Of a stretch of DNA of 7,891 nt, positions 1-6,101 are shown piece by piece (position 1 is the stretch's first letter; each line of letters begins with the position of its first letter). Below the pieces are notes generated by a model. It was not told where the DNA came from and made no database searches. It worked only from the letters and a program-made list of their open reading frames with translations. The stretch spans positions 1 to 7,891 of the forward strand of contig DAOUTT010000086.1 in NCBI GenBank assembly GCA_030668545.1. The letters are read 5' to 3'. The translations under genes and the position numbers were made by a program. The stretch is from Anaerolineales bacterium (GTDB lineage: Bacteria; Chloroflexota; Anaerolineae; Anaerolineales; E44-bin32).

Positions 1-409
1 TCATAACCACCGCAATGACCTTACCATCGGTCGTTGTGTTGACTGGGGCGGTCATGCTCGTCTGGTAGGTCTTGATGTTATTCGCATTCGCCGGTCCCAG
101 GTCTGCACAGGCGGAGCCGTATATATTGCGGCCCTCATCAACGAAGAACACGATCACTTCGTCATTGGGCATCGCACGCGCAGATCCGGTCACATCTATG
201 AAGTCGGTGCTCTCCCATGCGGTTCCATTCTTGGGTGTGATGATTGCCAAGAACACAGCAGGATTCCCGTCGTCCGGAGTCGGTTCAGCCGTTGGTGGTG
301 AGACGGTCGGGACTCCCGGTGGTGCTGTTTCTGGTGTGGGTGTCGCTGTTGAGCATGCGGCCAATCCCAGCATCATCAACGTGACGACGACCAGTATAAG
401 CTTCTTCAT
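1..409 (-). CDS. Secreted lipoprotein with Thr/Pro-rich linker, C-terminus cut by window edge
   Basis: The first 136 residues are visible; the 3' end lies beyond base 1. The N-terminus is a classic lipoprotein signal: Lys2-Lys3, a hydrophobic core, then the lipobox L-A-A-C with the lipidated cysteine at residue 19. Residues 20-50 form a Thr/Pro-rich low-complexity tether (ATPTPETAPPG...), as in many Chloroflexota surface lipoproteins. From about residue 51 a beta-rich domain begins (AIITPKNGTAWESTDFIDVTGSA), which resembles an Ig-like fold of the Gmad2 or related type. That family assignment is only a suggestion. The start is ATG 409, preceded by GGAGG with a 9-base spacer. An out-of-frame ATG lies just upstream and was not used. 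The protein is probably anchored on the outer face of the membrane; the ligand is unknown. The gene is divergent from the lysine-rich gene. Confidence 0.8.
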   Translation of the reverse strand, partial: MKKLILVVVTLMMLGLAACSTATPTPETAPPGVPTVSPPTAEPTPDDGNPAVFLAIITPKNGTAWESTDFIDVTGSARAMPNDEVIVFFVDEGRNIYGSACADLGPANANNIKTYQTSMTAPVNTTTDGKVIAVVM

Positions 410-449
410 GATTCATTTCCTCCAAGTTGTATTGATTCTTAAGGTCGAT

Positions 450-476
450 ATTATAACTTGTATTCACGAACTCGTG
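450..476 (-). promoter_or_regulatory. Candidate promoter of the lipoprotein gene, with a small inverted repeat
   Basis: On the minus strand a perfect TATAAT lies at 455-450, about 40 bases upstream of the lipoprotein start codon. No good -35 box is seen at 16-18 bases. Its place is taken by an inverted repeat, CACGA-2 nt-TCGTG (465-476), which could be an activator or repressor site. The -10 match and distance are visible; the regulatory role is inference. Confidence 0.35.
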
Positions 477-622
477 GTTTTGGAGCGACACCTATCGTCG
501 CGGTCTTGACTTTCGTTCTTGCTTATCAAGAGATCACCAGGGCGGGAGGTGAGATGTAGGTGTCGTATCTGGTAGCCATTCGGAAGGGGGTGCAGTAAAC
601 TTCTAGCGGTTGGGCTTTTAAG

Positions 623-631
623 TGCTATGAT
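623..631 (+). promoter_or_regulatory. Extended -10 promoter of the lysine-rich gene
   Basis: TGC-TATGAT is an extended -10 element (TGn then five of six bases of TATAAT). It would start transcription near base 638, giving a leader of about 40 bases before the ATG at 678. No convincing -35 box is present, which extended -10 promoters tolerate. Confidence 0.4.
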
Positions 632-677
632 TGGGAATGAATCGCAAACAACCATTGGAAAGTGAGGATGGGATAAT

Positions 678-785
678 ATGGGTGATAAAGGGAAAAAAGA
701 TAAGAGCAAGAAAGAGACTAAAAAGAAGCCAAAGCTAACGATTAAGGAAAAACGCAAACTGAAAAAGGAAAAAAAGGAATACTAG
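678..785 (+). CDS. 35-residue lysine-rich small protein
   Basis: The sequence begins MGDKGKKDKSKKETKKK and ends KKEKKEY. Seventeen of 35 residues are lysine, with a few Glu/Asp, so it is very basic and probably disordered or helical, without a signal peptide or membrane segment. Short proteins beginning MGDK(G/S)KKDK, also very lysine-rich, occur in many bacteria as conserved hypotheticals; this is recalled, not searched. A role in binding nucleic acid or ribosomes would fit the charge but is a guess. GAGG at 664-667 lies 10 bases before the ATG, an extended -10 promoter lies upstream, and a strong hairpin follows 21 bases after the stop. It therefore looks like a complete single-gene transcription unit. 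The gene is too short for usual length cut-offs and would often be missed. Confidence 0.7.
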   Translation: MGDKGKKDKSKKETKKKPKLTIKEKRKLKKEKKEY

Positions 786-806
786 GCACACCACAGGATC
801 TAATAT

Positions 807-840
807 AGGCACCCGCAGAAAGGCGCGGGTGCCTAACTTT
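807..840 (+). terminator. Hairpin terminator after the lysine-rich gene
   Basis: A perfect 10-bp GC-rich stem (AGGCACCCGC at 807-816 pairs with GCGGGTGCCT at 825-834) has an 8-base loop. It is followed by AACTTT, only a weak U tract. Placement just after the small gene and before the next one supports a termination role. Confidence 0.65.
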
Positions 841-906
841 ATGTGACGGGTGGTCCCCCAATGTATGGTAGTCCCGCTTGATGAGCATTCCTAAGTAAGG
901 TGCCTC

Positions 907-1341
907 ATGCTAAAGCCAGAAGCAGACCAAAGCCGTTGGAGCAATCGCGTAATTATAGTTTCATCGATCTTCGCCGGGTTTGGTGCCGCCCATCTGATTG
1001 ACGATTTCCTGTTCGGCGTTCCTGCAGAATTTAATTTAACCAACCCGCCTACGCAGCTTCTTGCCTTGGCGTTCTTTGCTGCGCTTACAGGATTAATCGC
1101 TCTAGCAGCCCGAGGAACGCGAGCCAGTTACCAGGGGTTAATCACCATCGGTCTCTTGCTGGCGCTGGCCGACACCTTGTACCATGTTCCCGAGATTGTT
1201 GGATCGACGAGTTTTCGTTCAGGTACAGCGTCAGTTGTCTTCGCAATAGGTCTGATCGTTTCAGGGTTGATGATGGCCGCGGTTGCATGGCTTGCCTTGC
1301 GGCACCAGGGCACGGTGCCATCTCCTCGAATGGGCGACTAA
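907..1341 (+). CDS. Four-helix integral membrane protein of unknown function
   Basis: This 144-residue protein was not recognised. It has four hydrophobic segments at about residues 14-36, 50-68, 76-95 and 108-131, joined by short loops, with a cytoplasm-like basic tail (RHQGTVPSPRMGD). Polar residues lie in or next to the membrane helices: His29, Asp32 and Asp33 in the first (AAHLIDDFLFGVP), and His93 and Glu96 after the third (DTLYHVPEI). These could bind a metal or protons, but that is speculation. TAAGG at 896-900 lies 6 bases before ATG 907 and supports the start. The preceding hairpin terminator suggests its own promoter, though no good one was found. The next gene begins 82 bases downstream, so co-transcription with the aldolase is possible but not shown. 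Confidence 0.75.
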   Translation: MLKPEADQSRWSNRVIIVSSIFAGFGAAHLIDDFLFGVPAEFNLTNPPTQLLALAFFAALTGLIALAARGTRASYQGLITIGLLLALADTLYHVPEIVGSTSFRSGTASVVFAIGLIVSGLMMAAVAWLALRHQGTVPSPRMGD

Positions 1342-1410
1342 TTAATCGACACGTGTTTATGGCCCCGGCCCTTTTTACTCGAGGGGGAATACCTTACGAA
1401 CCTGTGACTT

Positions 1411-1416
1411 AAGGAG
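1411..1416 (+). promoter_or_regulatory. Ribosome binding site that selects the GTG start of the aldolase
   Basis: AAGGAG is placed 7 bases before GTG 1424. The ATG at 1422 is out of frame and is followed at once by the stop TGA (ATGTGA), so the GTG inside it is the true start. Confidence 0.75.
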
Positions 1417-1423
1417 CGCCGAT

Positions 1424-2056
1424 GTGAAGCACCAAGCCATACGTGAACAACTTCTAGAAACCGTCGTCAAAGCCAATGAGGTCGGCTTGATCCGGTTATC
1501 CGCAGGAAATATCAGCATTAGAACAGGCAAACACCTGGCCGCCATTACCCCGAGTCGGATCAAGTATCACCAAATGAAGGTAGAGGATATCTCCATCGTT
1601 GATTTGGAAGGCCATTTAATCGATGGATTAACTCCGTCCTCAGAAACACCGATGCATACAGCCATCTATCGGAATCTACCTGATGTGGGGGCGATTTGTC
1701 ATACACACTCATCCTTTGCGATCACATTTGCGATGTTGGGGGAAGAAATACCCCCGGCAAATCTTGAATTATTCGCTTGTGGTGCTCCAATCCCTGTGGC
1801 ACCCTGGGCTTGCCCAGGCACACCAAAAGGCGGCGAAGTCACGGTTGAGATATTCAGAAGTCGCCCCGATTTAAAGGTCGTTTTACTAGAGAAGCACGGG
1901 TTGGTAGCCATTGGAAGAAAATTGACCCATGCTTATGAAATGGCTCTTAATGCCGAAGTAGGTTTGAGGACCTATCACCAGGCGTTAATGGTTGGCAAGC
2001 CGCAACCCTTAACAGATGCCCAGCTTGAGGAGATAAAAGCCGCGTACGGCGAATAA
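1424..2056 (+). CDS. Class II (zinc-dependent) aldolase, L-fuculose-phosphate aldolase-like
   Basis: This 210-residue cytoplasmic protein has the full-length class II aldolase/adducin fold. All active-site landmarks of FucA are visible at nearly the same positions as in the E. coli enzyme: catalytic Glu74 (SSETPMH), zinc ligands His93 and His95 (CHTHS), and His158 (EKHGL). The phosphate-binding Gly-Asn loop is at 27-31 (AGNIS), and Thr42-Pro-Ser lies in ITPSR. Members cleave L-fuculose-1-phosphate or related ketose 1-phosphates to dihydroxyacetone phosphate and an aldehyde. Relatives include 5-deoxyribulose-phosphate aldolases, ribulose-phosphate 4-epimerases and methylthioribulose-phosphate dehydratases. 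Retention of the FucA-type Glu favours an aldolase, but the substrate is not determined. No sugar kinase, isomerase or transporter is nearby, so the gene stands alone. The start is GTG behind AAGGAG. A bidirectional terminator lies about 120 bases downstream. Confidence 0.88.
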   Translation: MKHQAIREQLLETVVKANEVGLIRLSAGNISIRTGKHLAAITPSRIKYHQMKVEDISIVDLEGHLIDGLTPSSETPMHTAIYRNLPDVGAICHTHSSFAITFAMLGEEIPPANLELFACGAPIPVAPWACPGTPKGGEVTVEIFRSRPDLKVVLLEKHGLVAIGRKLTHAYEMALNAEVGLRTYHQALMVGKPQPLTDAQLEEIKAAYGE

Positions 2057-2174
2057 ACTCTCACTGGCTAAAGTAAAAAACCAAAAATCAAAGGAAACCG
2101 CTAACTTGGTGAAAATGCGTTGGAAACTGTCTACCATTTTTCCCCGAGACTACAGAATAACCTTAGAATTTTCG

Positions 2175-2207
2175 AAAACACCTTCCGCTCGCATCGAAGG
2201 TGTTTTT
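2175..2207. terminator. Bidirectional terminator between the aldolase and radical SAM genes
   Basis: A perfect 11-bp stem pairs 2175-2185 (AAAACACCTTC) with 2196-2206 (GAAGGTGTTTT) around a 10-base loop. It runs into five T on the plus strand, and the A run on the left gives a T run on the minus strand. Lying between two convergent genes, it should stop transcripts from both sides. Nothing else was seen in 2057-2246. Confidence 0.85.
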
Positions 2208-2246
2208 AGGTGAACTCAAGGATATGGCAAATCCAGGCGAAGGTAA

Positions 2247-3461
2247 TTATAAAAGGGTGAGCTGTGTGGAAGGGGCAGACCCATCCAGGGTGATATAGGG
2301 TGCGGCGCGTTCGGTGAGGATCCCAAAGCGGCGGAGTTGACCAAGTTCACGAATGTTAGATGAGCGGCGAGCCTTCAAGATCTGATCTGCGCCGCGTGGT
2401 CCGATCCCGGGTACACGCAGAAGCTCGCTGCGATCCGCCCTATTTACCTCCACAGGATTCCCGCGGATAACCTGATCAGCATAAGCCACCTTGGGATCAC
2501 GCCCTTTCGGGAGATTGCCCGTTAACTTGAAGGGGAGTTCCTCCAGATCAAAACCATAATCGCGCAGCAGAAAAGAAGCCTGGTAGAGCCGAACCTTGCG
2601 TTGTGGATCTTCTGGTGGGTGACCCTCCATCGGTGTCCCTTTGACAGGGCTGAATGTCTCAAAATAGGCGCGCTGCAGCCCTGTCTGATGATGCAAGTTA
2701 TCGACGGTGCTCAAGAGTTCCAGATCCGTCTCTCCCGCGGGGCCAACCACGAATTGGGTAGTGGTGGAGGGCCAACGACCGCGCCATCCAAGGTGGGTTG
2801 GCAGGGTTCGGCGTATCTCCTGCGCCCATTGAAGTGGAGATACCAACTCCTCTTGAAACGCCTTCTGCGGGGCTAATTTATATAGGCAAGACGCATTGGG
2901 GGCCTCAAGATTTGTTGATATGCGGTCGGCGAGCTTCATCGCTCGAAGCACCTGTCCGCGTGCCGCCCCGGGCATGATCTTCAGATGCAGGTAGCCGTGG
3001 TAGTGGAGCTTCTTGCGGAGAATCTCGGCCGTTTCCAGAAGTTTATTCTGTGTGTTTATCCCGCCGGTGAAGATGCCAGTCGAGAGGAATAGTCCTTCGG
3101 CAAGTCCGGAACGATGTGCGGCGAAGAATGTCTGCGCGAGCTCTTCTGGTTTGAAGGTCACCCTGCGGAAATCGCGGCCGGCACGAAAGGGACAGTAATT
3201 ACAATTTCGTTCACAAGCAGATGTGAGCATGGCTTTGAGCAGGGGAAGCTTACGCCCACCACCGCTGGCGGCCAGGTGGATGTGGAAATCGTGCCCGTCA
3301 GAACGCACGCGGTGGACCTTGTCCGGATCACCAAAACGACTGCTGATCATGGACGGTTTCAAGCCGCCGGTCAAGCTATTCGAGCGAGCTACCAGTGGGA
3401 GTCCATCGGCCTCGAAAGTGGTTTCCCGGCTGGAGATGGCGAGTTTTTCAACTGGATCCAT
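2247..3461 (-). CDS. Radical SAM protein with C-terminal helix-hairpin-helix, putative DNA modification/repair
   Basis: In this 404-residue protein residues about 75-310 are a radical SAM barrel with the 4Fe-4S motif C83-x3-C87-x2-C90 (CERNCNYC). Further landmarks are EGLFLSTGI (122-130), HLKIMPGA (159-166), DRISTNLEAPN (179-189) and YFETFSPVKGTP (267-278). Residues 337-382 form a helix-hairpin-helix DNA-binding unit (LLRVPGIGPRGADQIL). This order matches COG4277/TIGR03916, a 'putative DNA modification/repair radical SAM protein' usually encoded beside a uracil-DNA-glycosylase-like gene; the reaction is not known. Two oddities stand out: the N-terminal 75 residues lack the extra cysteines I recall in that family, and no glycosylase gene is in the window. 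The start ATG 3461 was kept because MDPVEKLAI looks like the usual family start. It has no ribosome binding site, and a possible -10 box lies only 7 bases upstream. Confidence 0.82.
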   Translation of the reverse strand: MDPVEKLAISSRETTFEADGLPLVARSNSLTGGLKPSMISSRFGDPDKVHRVRSDGHDFHIHLAASGGGRKLPLLKAMLTSACERNCNYCPFRAGRDFRRVTFKPEELAQTFFAAHRSGLAEGLFLSTGIFTGGINTQNKLLETAEILRKKLHYHGYLHLKIMPGAARGQVLRAMKLADRISTNLEAPNASCLYKLAPQKAFQEELVSPLQWAQEIRRTLPTHLGWRGRWPSTTTQFVVGPAGETDLELLSTVDNLHHQTGLQRAYFETFSPVKGTPMEGHPPEDPQRKVRLYQASFLLRDYGFDLEELPFKLTGNLPKGRDPKVAYADQVIRGNPVEVNRADRSELLRVPGIGPRGADQILKARRSSNIRELGQLRRFGILTERAAPYITLDGSAPSTQLTLL

Positions 3462-3468
3462 TAGGCAC

Positions 3469-3477
3469 AGAATAGCA
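3469..3477 (-). promoter_or_regulatory. Possible extended -10 of the radical SAM gene, giving a leaderless mRNA
   Basis: On the minus strand TGC-TATTCT (3477-3469) lies 7 bases before ATG 3461. Transcription would start at or one base before the A of the ATG. This agrees with the absence of a ribosome binding site. TATTCT matches only four of six consensus bases, and an alternative TG-n-TTAAAT lies farther upstream, so this is tentative. Confidence 0.3.
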
Positions 3478-3596
3478 CAGATGTTCTATTTAAACAATCA
3501 ACAGATGTTTGAAGTGGTGAAGTGAGATATGGAGTGGATCACCCGGCTAGTCTATAGAAATGTTCTTTACTAACCAACTGTAGGTCAAATTCCGAC

Positions 3597-3710
3597 AATG
3601 TCATTCTGAGGAGCAGAGCGACGAAGAATCTCGTTCTTATCTCGAGAAAGCTCTCCTCCAGGGACAACGAGATTCTTCACCTACGCTGCGCTTCGGTTCA
3701 GAATGACATT
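3597..3710. repeat. Inverted pair of hairpin-forming intergenic repeats
   Basis: Two copies of a roughly 40-bp unit face each other. The outer ends, AATGTCATTCTGA (3597-3609) and TCAGAATGACATT (3698-3710), are perfect 13-bp inverted repeats. The inner ends, GAAGAATCTCGTT (3623-3635) and AACGAGATTCTTC (3666-3678), are also perfect over 13 bp. The middles differ (13 versus 19 bases), as expected for old copies. Each arm can also fold alone through ATTCT/AGAAT. The layout resembles REP/MITE-like elements that begin GTCATT and end AATCTCGT, common between genes in environmental bacterial genomes. No coding capacity is seen. It lies between herA and the radical SAM gene and with the next copy fills most of this gene-free gap of about 300 bp. 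Confidence 0.75.
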
Positions 3711-3722
3711 GGCCAAGAACCT

Positions 3723-3753
3723 GTCATTGCGAGCGACGCGAAGCAATCTCGTC
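3723..3753 (+). repeat. Third, diverged copy of the same repeat family
   Basis: This single unit begins GTCATTGCGAG and ends GAAGCAATCTCGTC, 15 bases from the herA stop. Compared with the copies at 3597-3710, the arm ATTCT/AGAAT has become ATTGC/GCAAT. Both sides changed together, so the hairpin is kept. The flanks GTCATT and AATCTCGT are unchanged. It may act as a weak 3' end or mRNA-stabilising hairpin for herA; no T run follows it on the minus strand. Confidence 0.65.
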
Positions 3754-3768
3754 CTTTCTCCCGCGGTT

Positions 3769-5430
3769 TCAATCAGGGAAAAGTTTGTCCGCTCCAGATT
3801 GCTTTGACCCTGCGGAATCAATGGGCTCGCCTATGCCAATCGCAGCATAGAATCGCTGATCGTAATCGCGCGTGCGTACGACGACGGGCATGGGAACGGC
3901 GTGGCCTAGAATGAGTGCCTGCTGGCGGGTATCAAGGCGGGCAAGTACCTCGCGCAGTGCGCTTGCACCGCTCACACCCGAGAAGACCGCCCGAATGTCG
4001 GCTTCGTTGTCGAGTAAGCATGTCACCCGGGTCCCGATCTGACTCATCACCTCATCTTCGATGCCGCTCGGTCGTTGATCGACAATAAGCAAAGTAACGT
4101 TGTATTTACGCAGCTCCCGGGCGATGTTGCCGAAGATCGTATGCCCGGCGACACTTGGGTCGAGGAATTTGTGAGCCTCCTCGATCACGATTACAAGTGG
4201 GCGGGGCTCTTCGCCTTTCTTCCCGGCGGCTAAGTTTTTCTGATGGACGTAGCTTGCATGGATGCGCCGGGTGAGGTAGTTGGCGACCAATACATAGGCG
4301 GCCAGAGTGTTTCCGTAATTTCCGAATTCAAGGACAACGCTCGTGCCGATGTTGAGTCGTTGGAAGATGTCAGTGACCACCTTCGATCCTTCACCGGGGA
4401 CGAGGAAGCCCATGCGCGGGATGAAAGATTCGAGCTTGCGCTGTATTGCGCCCAGTGTTCCTCCCACAATGCGACCGCTCTCGAGAATATTCTGAACCTC
4501 TTCCTCGTACTGTTCGTCCAGTAATTTTGAGATCCATTTCTTGCCTAAGCGTCGGTAAAGGAAGTAAAGCGCGCCGGTTTGAATGTCACTCAACCCGAGC
4601 AAGGACGCCAGCAATTCTATGTCTTCAGGTTCGATCTCCTCGTAGCCGATCGTAAGGATGCCATCGAACTTGCTGCCGCGGGCACGCGAAGTCGCCTCGT
4701 CAAGCGTGATCACGCTAACGCGTCCATCTGGAAAGAGCTGCCTCAGTCCTTTGTACTCTCGACCGCTCTCGTCCATAACCGACCAACCGTAGTCGTTATG
4801 CATGTCGAAGATCAGCGTCGACGCCAGCCCTGAGCGGATGATGCCGGCGAGAATCGTACGCGTGATGAATGATTTTCCAGTGCCTGTCTTGCCAAATACT
4901 CCGGATGAGCGCTCGACGAACCTGGCTAGATCGAGGTTGACCTGGACATCTTCCATATCCAGCGGTGTTCCGATGTAGAAGTGCTCATCGTCCTCCTCAC
5001 CGAATACGCGGGCGACATCCTGCGCCGTTGCCTCATAGATGGCTGAGAAATGAGAGGGGATCGTTTTAATGGGGCGTGGTTGATCGTCCTCCTCATCGAG
5101 CATTAACATTGGACTGACGTGCAGCGTCGCGTAGGCTACCCCGCCGGAGTACACATCGAGAAGGAAAGTATCCGCTGCATCGGGTGGATGATGTAGCAGA
5201 TCAGGCGTTGTTGCTCCGAGAGCGATATCGGTGATGATTCCAAAGAAGGTGCTGCCGGTTTTTCGGCTCTGGATGACGATATATCGGCCTACAGCGAGTT
5301 TTTCGATAGCATATCGCGGGTCTAATTTCACCTGCAGACCGGTGGAAAGCGATCCGTCCAGGACAATTCCGAGAGGGCGTTCATCTCGTTTGGGACCGAA
5401 ATAGGCGTTGAGTTCAGATGAGTCTGACAT
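3769..5430 (-). CDS. herA: HerA-type hexameric DNA-translocating ATPase
   Basis: This 553-residue cytoplasmic ATPase belongs to the FtsK-HerA superfamily. Residues about 18-110 are the N-terminal HAS barrel (LGIVLDGSL... to LHVSPMLML). The RecA-like motor follows: Walker A G180-KTGTGKS187, the aspartate-bearing strand IFDMHNDYGW (207-216), an inserted helical bundle at about 265-345, and Walker B LVIVIEEAH (412-420, acidic Glu417/Glu418). The sensor and arginine-finger stretch is RELRKYNVTLLIVDQRPS (438-455). HerA hexamers pump DNA into or along the NurA nuclease, supporting end resection in repair. Defence versions pair with SIR2 or other effectors instead, but here the partner two genes upstream is NurA, which points to housekeeping repair. 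The start ATG 5430 follows GAGGA (5441-5437). The gene is third in the operon, 57 bases after the HAS-like gene. A weak internal promoter (TTGACC in that gap) cannot be excluded. Confidence 0.93.
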   Translation of the reverse strand: MSDSSELNAYFGPKRDERPLGIVLDGSLSTGLQVKLDPRYAIEKLAVGRYIVIQSRKTGSTFFGIITDIALGATTPDLLHHPPDAADTFLLDVYSGGVAYATLHVSPMLMLDEEDDQPRPIKTIPSHFSAIYEATAQDVARVFGEEDDEHFYIGTPLDMEDVQVNLDLARFVERSSGVFGKTGTGKSFITRTILAGIIRSGLASTLIFDMHNDYGWSVMDESGREYKGLRQLFPDGRVSVITLDEATSRARGSKFDGILTIGYEEIEPEDIELLASLLGLSDIQTGALYFLYRRLGKKWISKLLDEQYEEEVQNILESGRIVGGTLGAIQRKLESFIPRMGFLVPGEGSKVVTDIFQRLNIGTSVVLEFGNYGNTLAAYVLVANYLTRRIHASYVHQKNLAAGKKGEEPRPLVIVIEEAHKFLDPSVAGHTIFGNIARELRKYNVTLLIVDQRPSGIEDEVMSQIGTRVTCLLDNEADIRAVFSGVSGASALREVLARLDTRQQALILGHAVPMPVVVRTRDYDQRFYAAIGIGEPIDSAGSKQSGADKLFPD

Positions 5431-5487
5431 TTATCGTCCTCTTGCGTTCAATATCACTGGATGCGGCGTAAGCGGTCAAGGATAATC

Positions 5488-6090
5488 TCACTCCTTTGCG
5501 CGCAGACCGCGCAGGATGTTCTCCAGGCGAGTGAGGTCCTGTGCGAGCAAACGGGCGACTTCACGCCCGGCTTGAAGCAGAAACCGCTCGCGTTCCTCTT
5601 CAGGCCTCGCTTGCGCAGACAATCGCAAAGTGGTTGCTAGAAGTTCGTCGACAGGGAGTTGAGGCGCGTTCAGAATCATCTGTAGGAAATGAAGCTCCGA
5701 GGTGAAATCAATCCCGTCTTTGGGCACCATGCTGAAGACCGAAGCCAATGTTAGCGGTGGTTGTGGGGGCAGGGATTGATGAAATCCATCATCATCGTGG
5801 AAGCCGACGGCCAACGCGCTGAATTCAACGGGGACCTGGCGGTTGAGTTGTCCATCCGCGATTTGTTCTTGCGGAACTTCATCAAGTCCAGCTAATTGCC
5901 GGGCGAACTGGTCATCTGTGATGCTGATGTCGTACACCAGCCCGACAACATAACTGCGCCCGCCTTGCGCTTCCGCCTGACAAAGAGAGCCAAACACAGG
6001 GAGCGCATTCTCGGATATCTGCATGGCGCCCACGAATCCACGTGTACTACAGCGTGTCACGCGCCCGATCATCATTGGCGATTCCGGCAT
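5488..6090 (-). CDS. Stand-alone HAS-barrel-like protein between NurA and HerA
   Basis: This 200-residue soluble protein has no Walker motif. Residues about 8-98 look like a HAS (HerA-ATP synthase) barrel: IGRVTRCSTRGFVGAMQ, then GGRSYVVGLVYDISITDDQF, then RQVPVEFSALAVGF. The order and spacing parallel the HerA N-terminus (LGIVLDGSLSTGLQVK, GSTFFGIITDIALG, YATLHVSPMLML). The likeness continues through a proline-rich link to a segment ending LHFLQMILNAP, comparable to EHFYIGTP just before the HerA motor. The C-terminal 50 residues are charged and helical (ARPEEERERFLLQAGREVARLLAQ). Stand-alone HAS-barrel proteins near herA/nurA are described for bacteria; their role is unsettled, and a cap or adaptor in the HerA-NurA complex is my inference. 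The start is ATG 6090, only 11 bases after the nurA stop, so translation is probably coupled. Confidence 0.75.
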   Translation of the reverse strand: MPESPMMIGRVTRCSTRGFVGAMQISENALPVFGSLCQAEAQGGRSYVVGLVYDISITDDQFARQLAGLDEVPQEQIADGQLNRQVPVEFSALAVGFHDDDGFHQSLPPQPPLTLASVFSMVPKDGIDFTSELHFLQMILNAPQLPVDELLATTLRLSAQARPEEERERFLLQAGREVARLLAQDLTRLENILRGLRAKE

Positions 6091-6094
6091 CAAT

Positions 6095-6100
6095 CCTCCT
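6095..6100 (-). promoter_or_regulatory. Ribosome binding site of the HAS-barrel gene
   Basis: A perfect AGGAGG on the minus strand begins one base after the nurA stop codon and lies 4 bases before ATG 6090. It rules out the in-frame TTG at 6093, one base away, and makes the later ATG pair at 6075/6072 unlikely (19 or more bases). Confidence 0.75.
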
Positions 6101-6101
6101 G

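Noticed and set aside
72..509. Plus-strand open frame of 145 codons
   Set aside because: It is antisense to the lipoprotein gene, which has a lipobox, a ribosome binding site and a sensible linker.
464..757. Minus-strand open frame of 97 codons with a hydrophobic N-terminus
   Set aside because: The hydrophobic stretch is the complement of the lysine codons of the small plus-strand gene; no ribosome binding site or family likeness.
1364..1378. GGCC-CC-GGCC followed by T run as a terminator
   Set aside because: A 4-bp stem with a 2-base loop is too short to form a useful hairpin.
2115..2213. Small open frame of 32 codons after the aldolase
   Set aside because: It runs through the whole bidirectional terminator and has no ribosome binding site.
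3114..3525. Plus-strand open frames opposite the radical SAM gene
   Set aside because: They overlap the conserved radical SAM N-terminal half on the other strand and resemble nothing known.
4243..4833. Open frames on both strands inside herA
   Set aside because: They are shadows of the clearly conserved HerA motor domain.
6088..6093. TTG 6093 as start of the HAS-barrel gene
   Set aside because: It is one base from AGGAGG; ATG 6090 is the better-spaced start.
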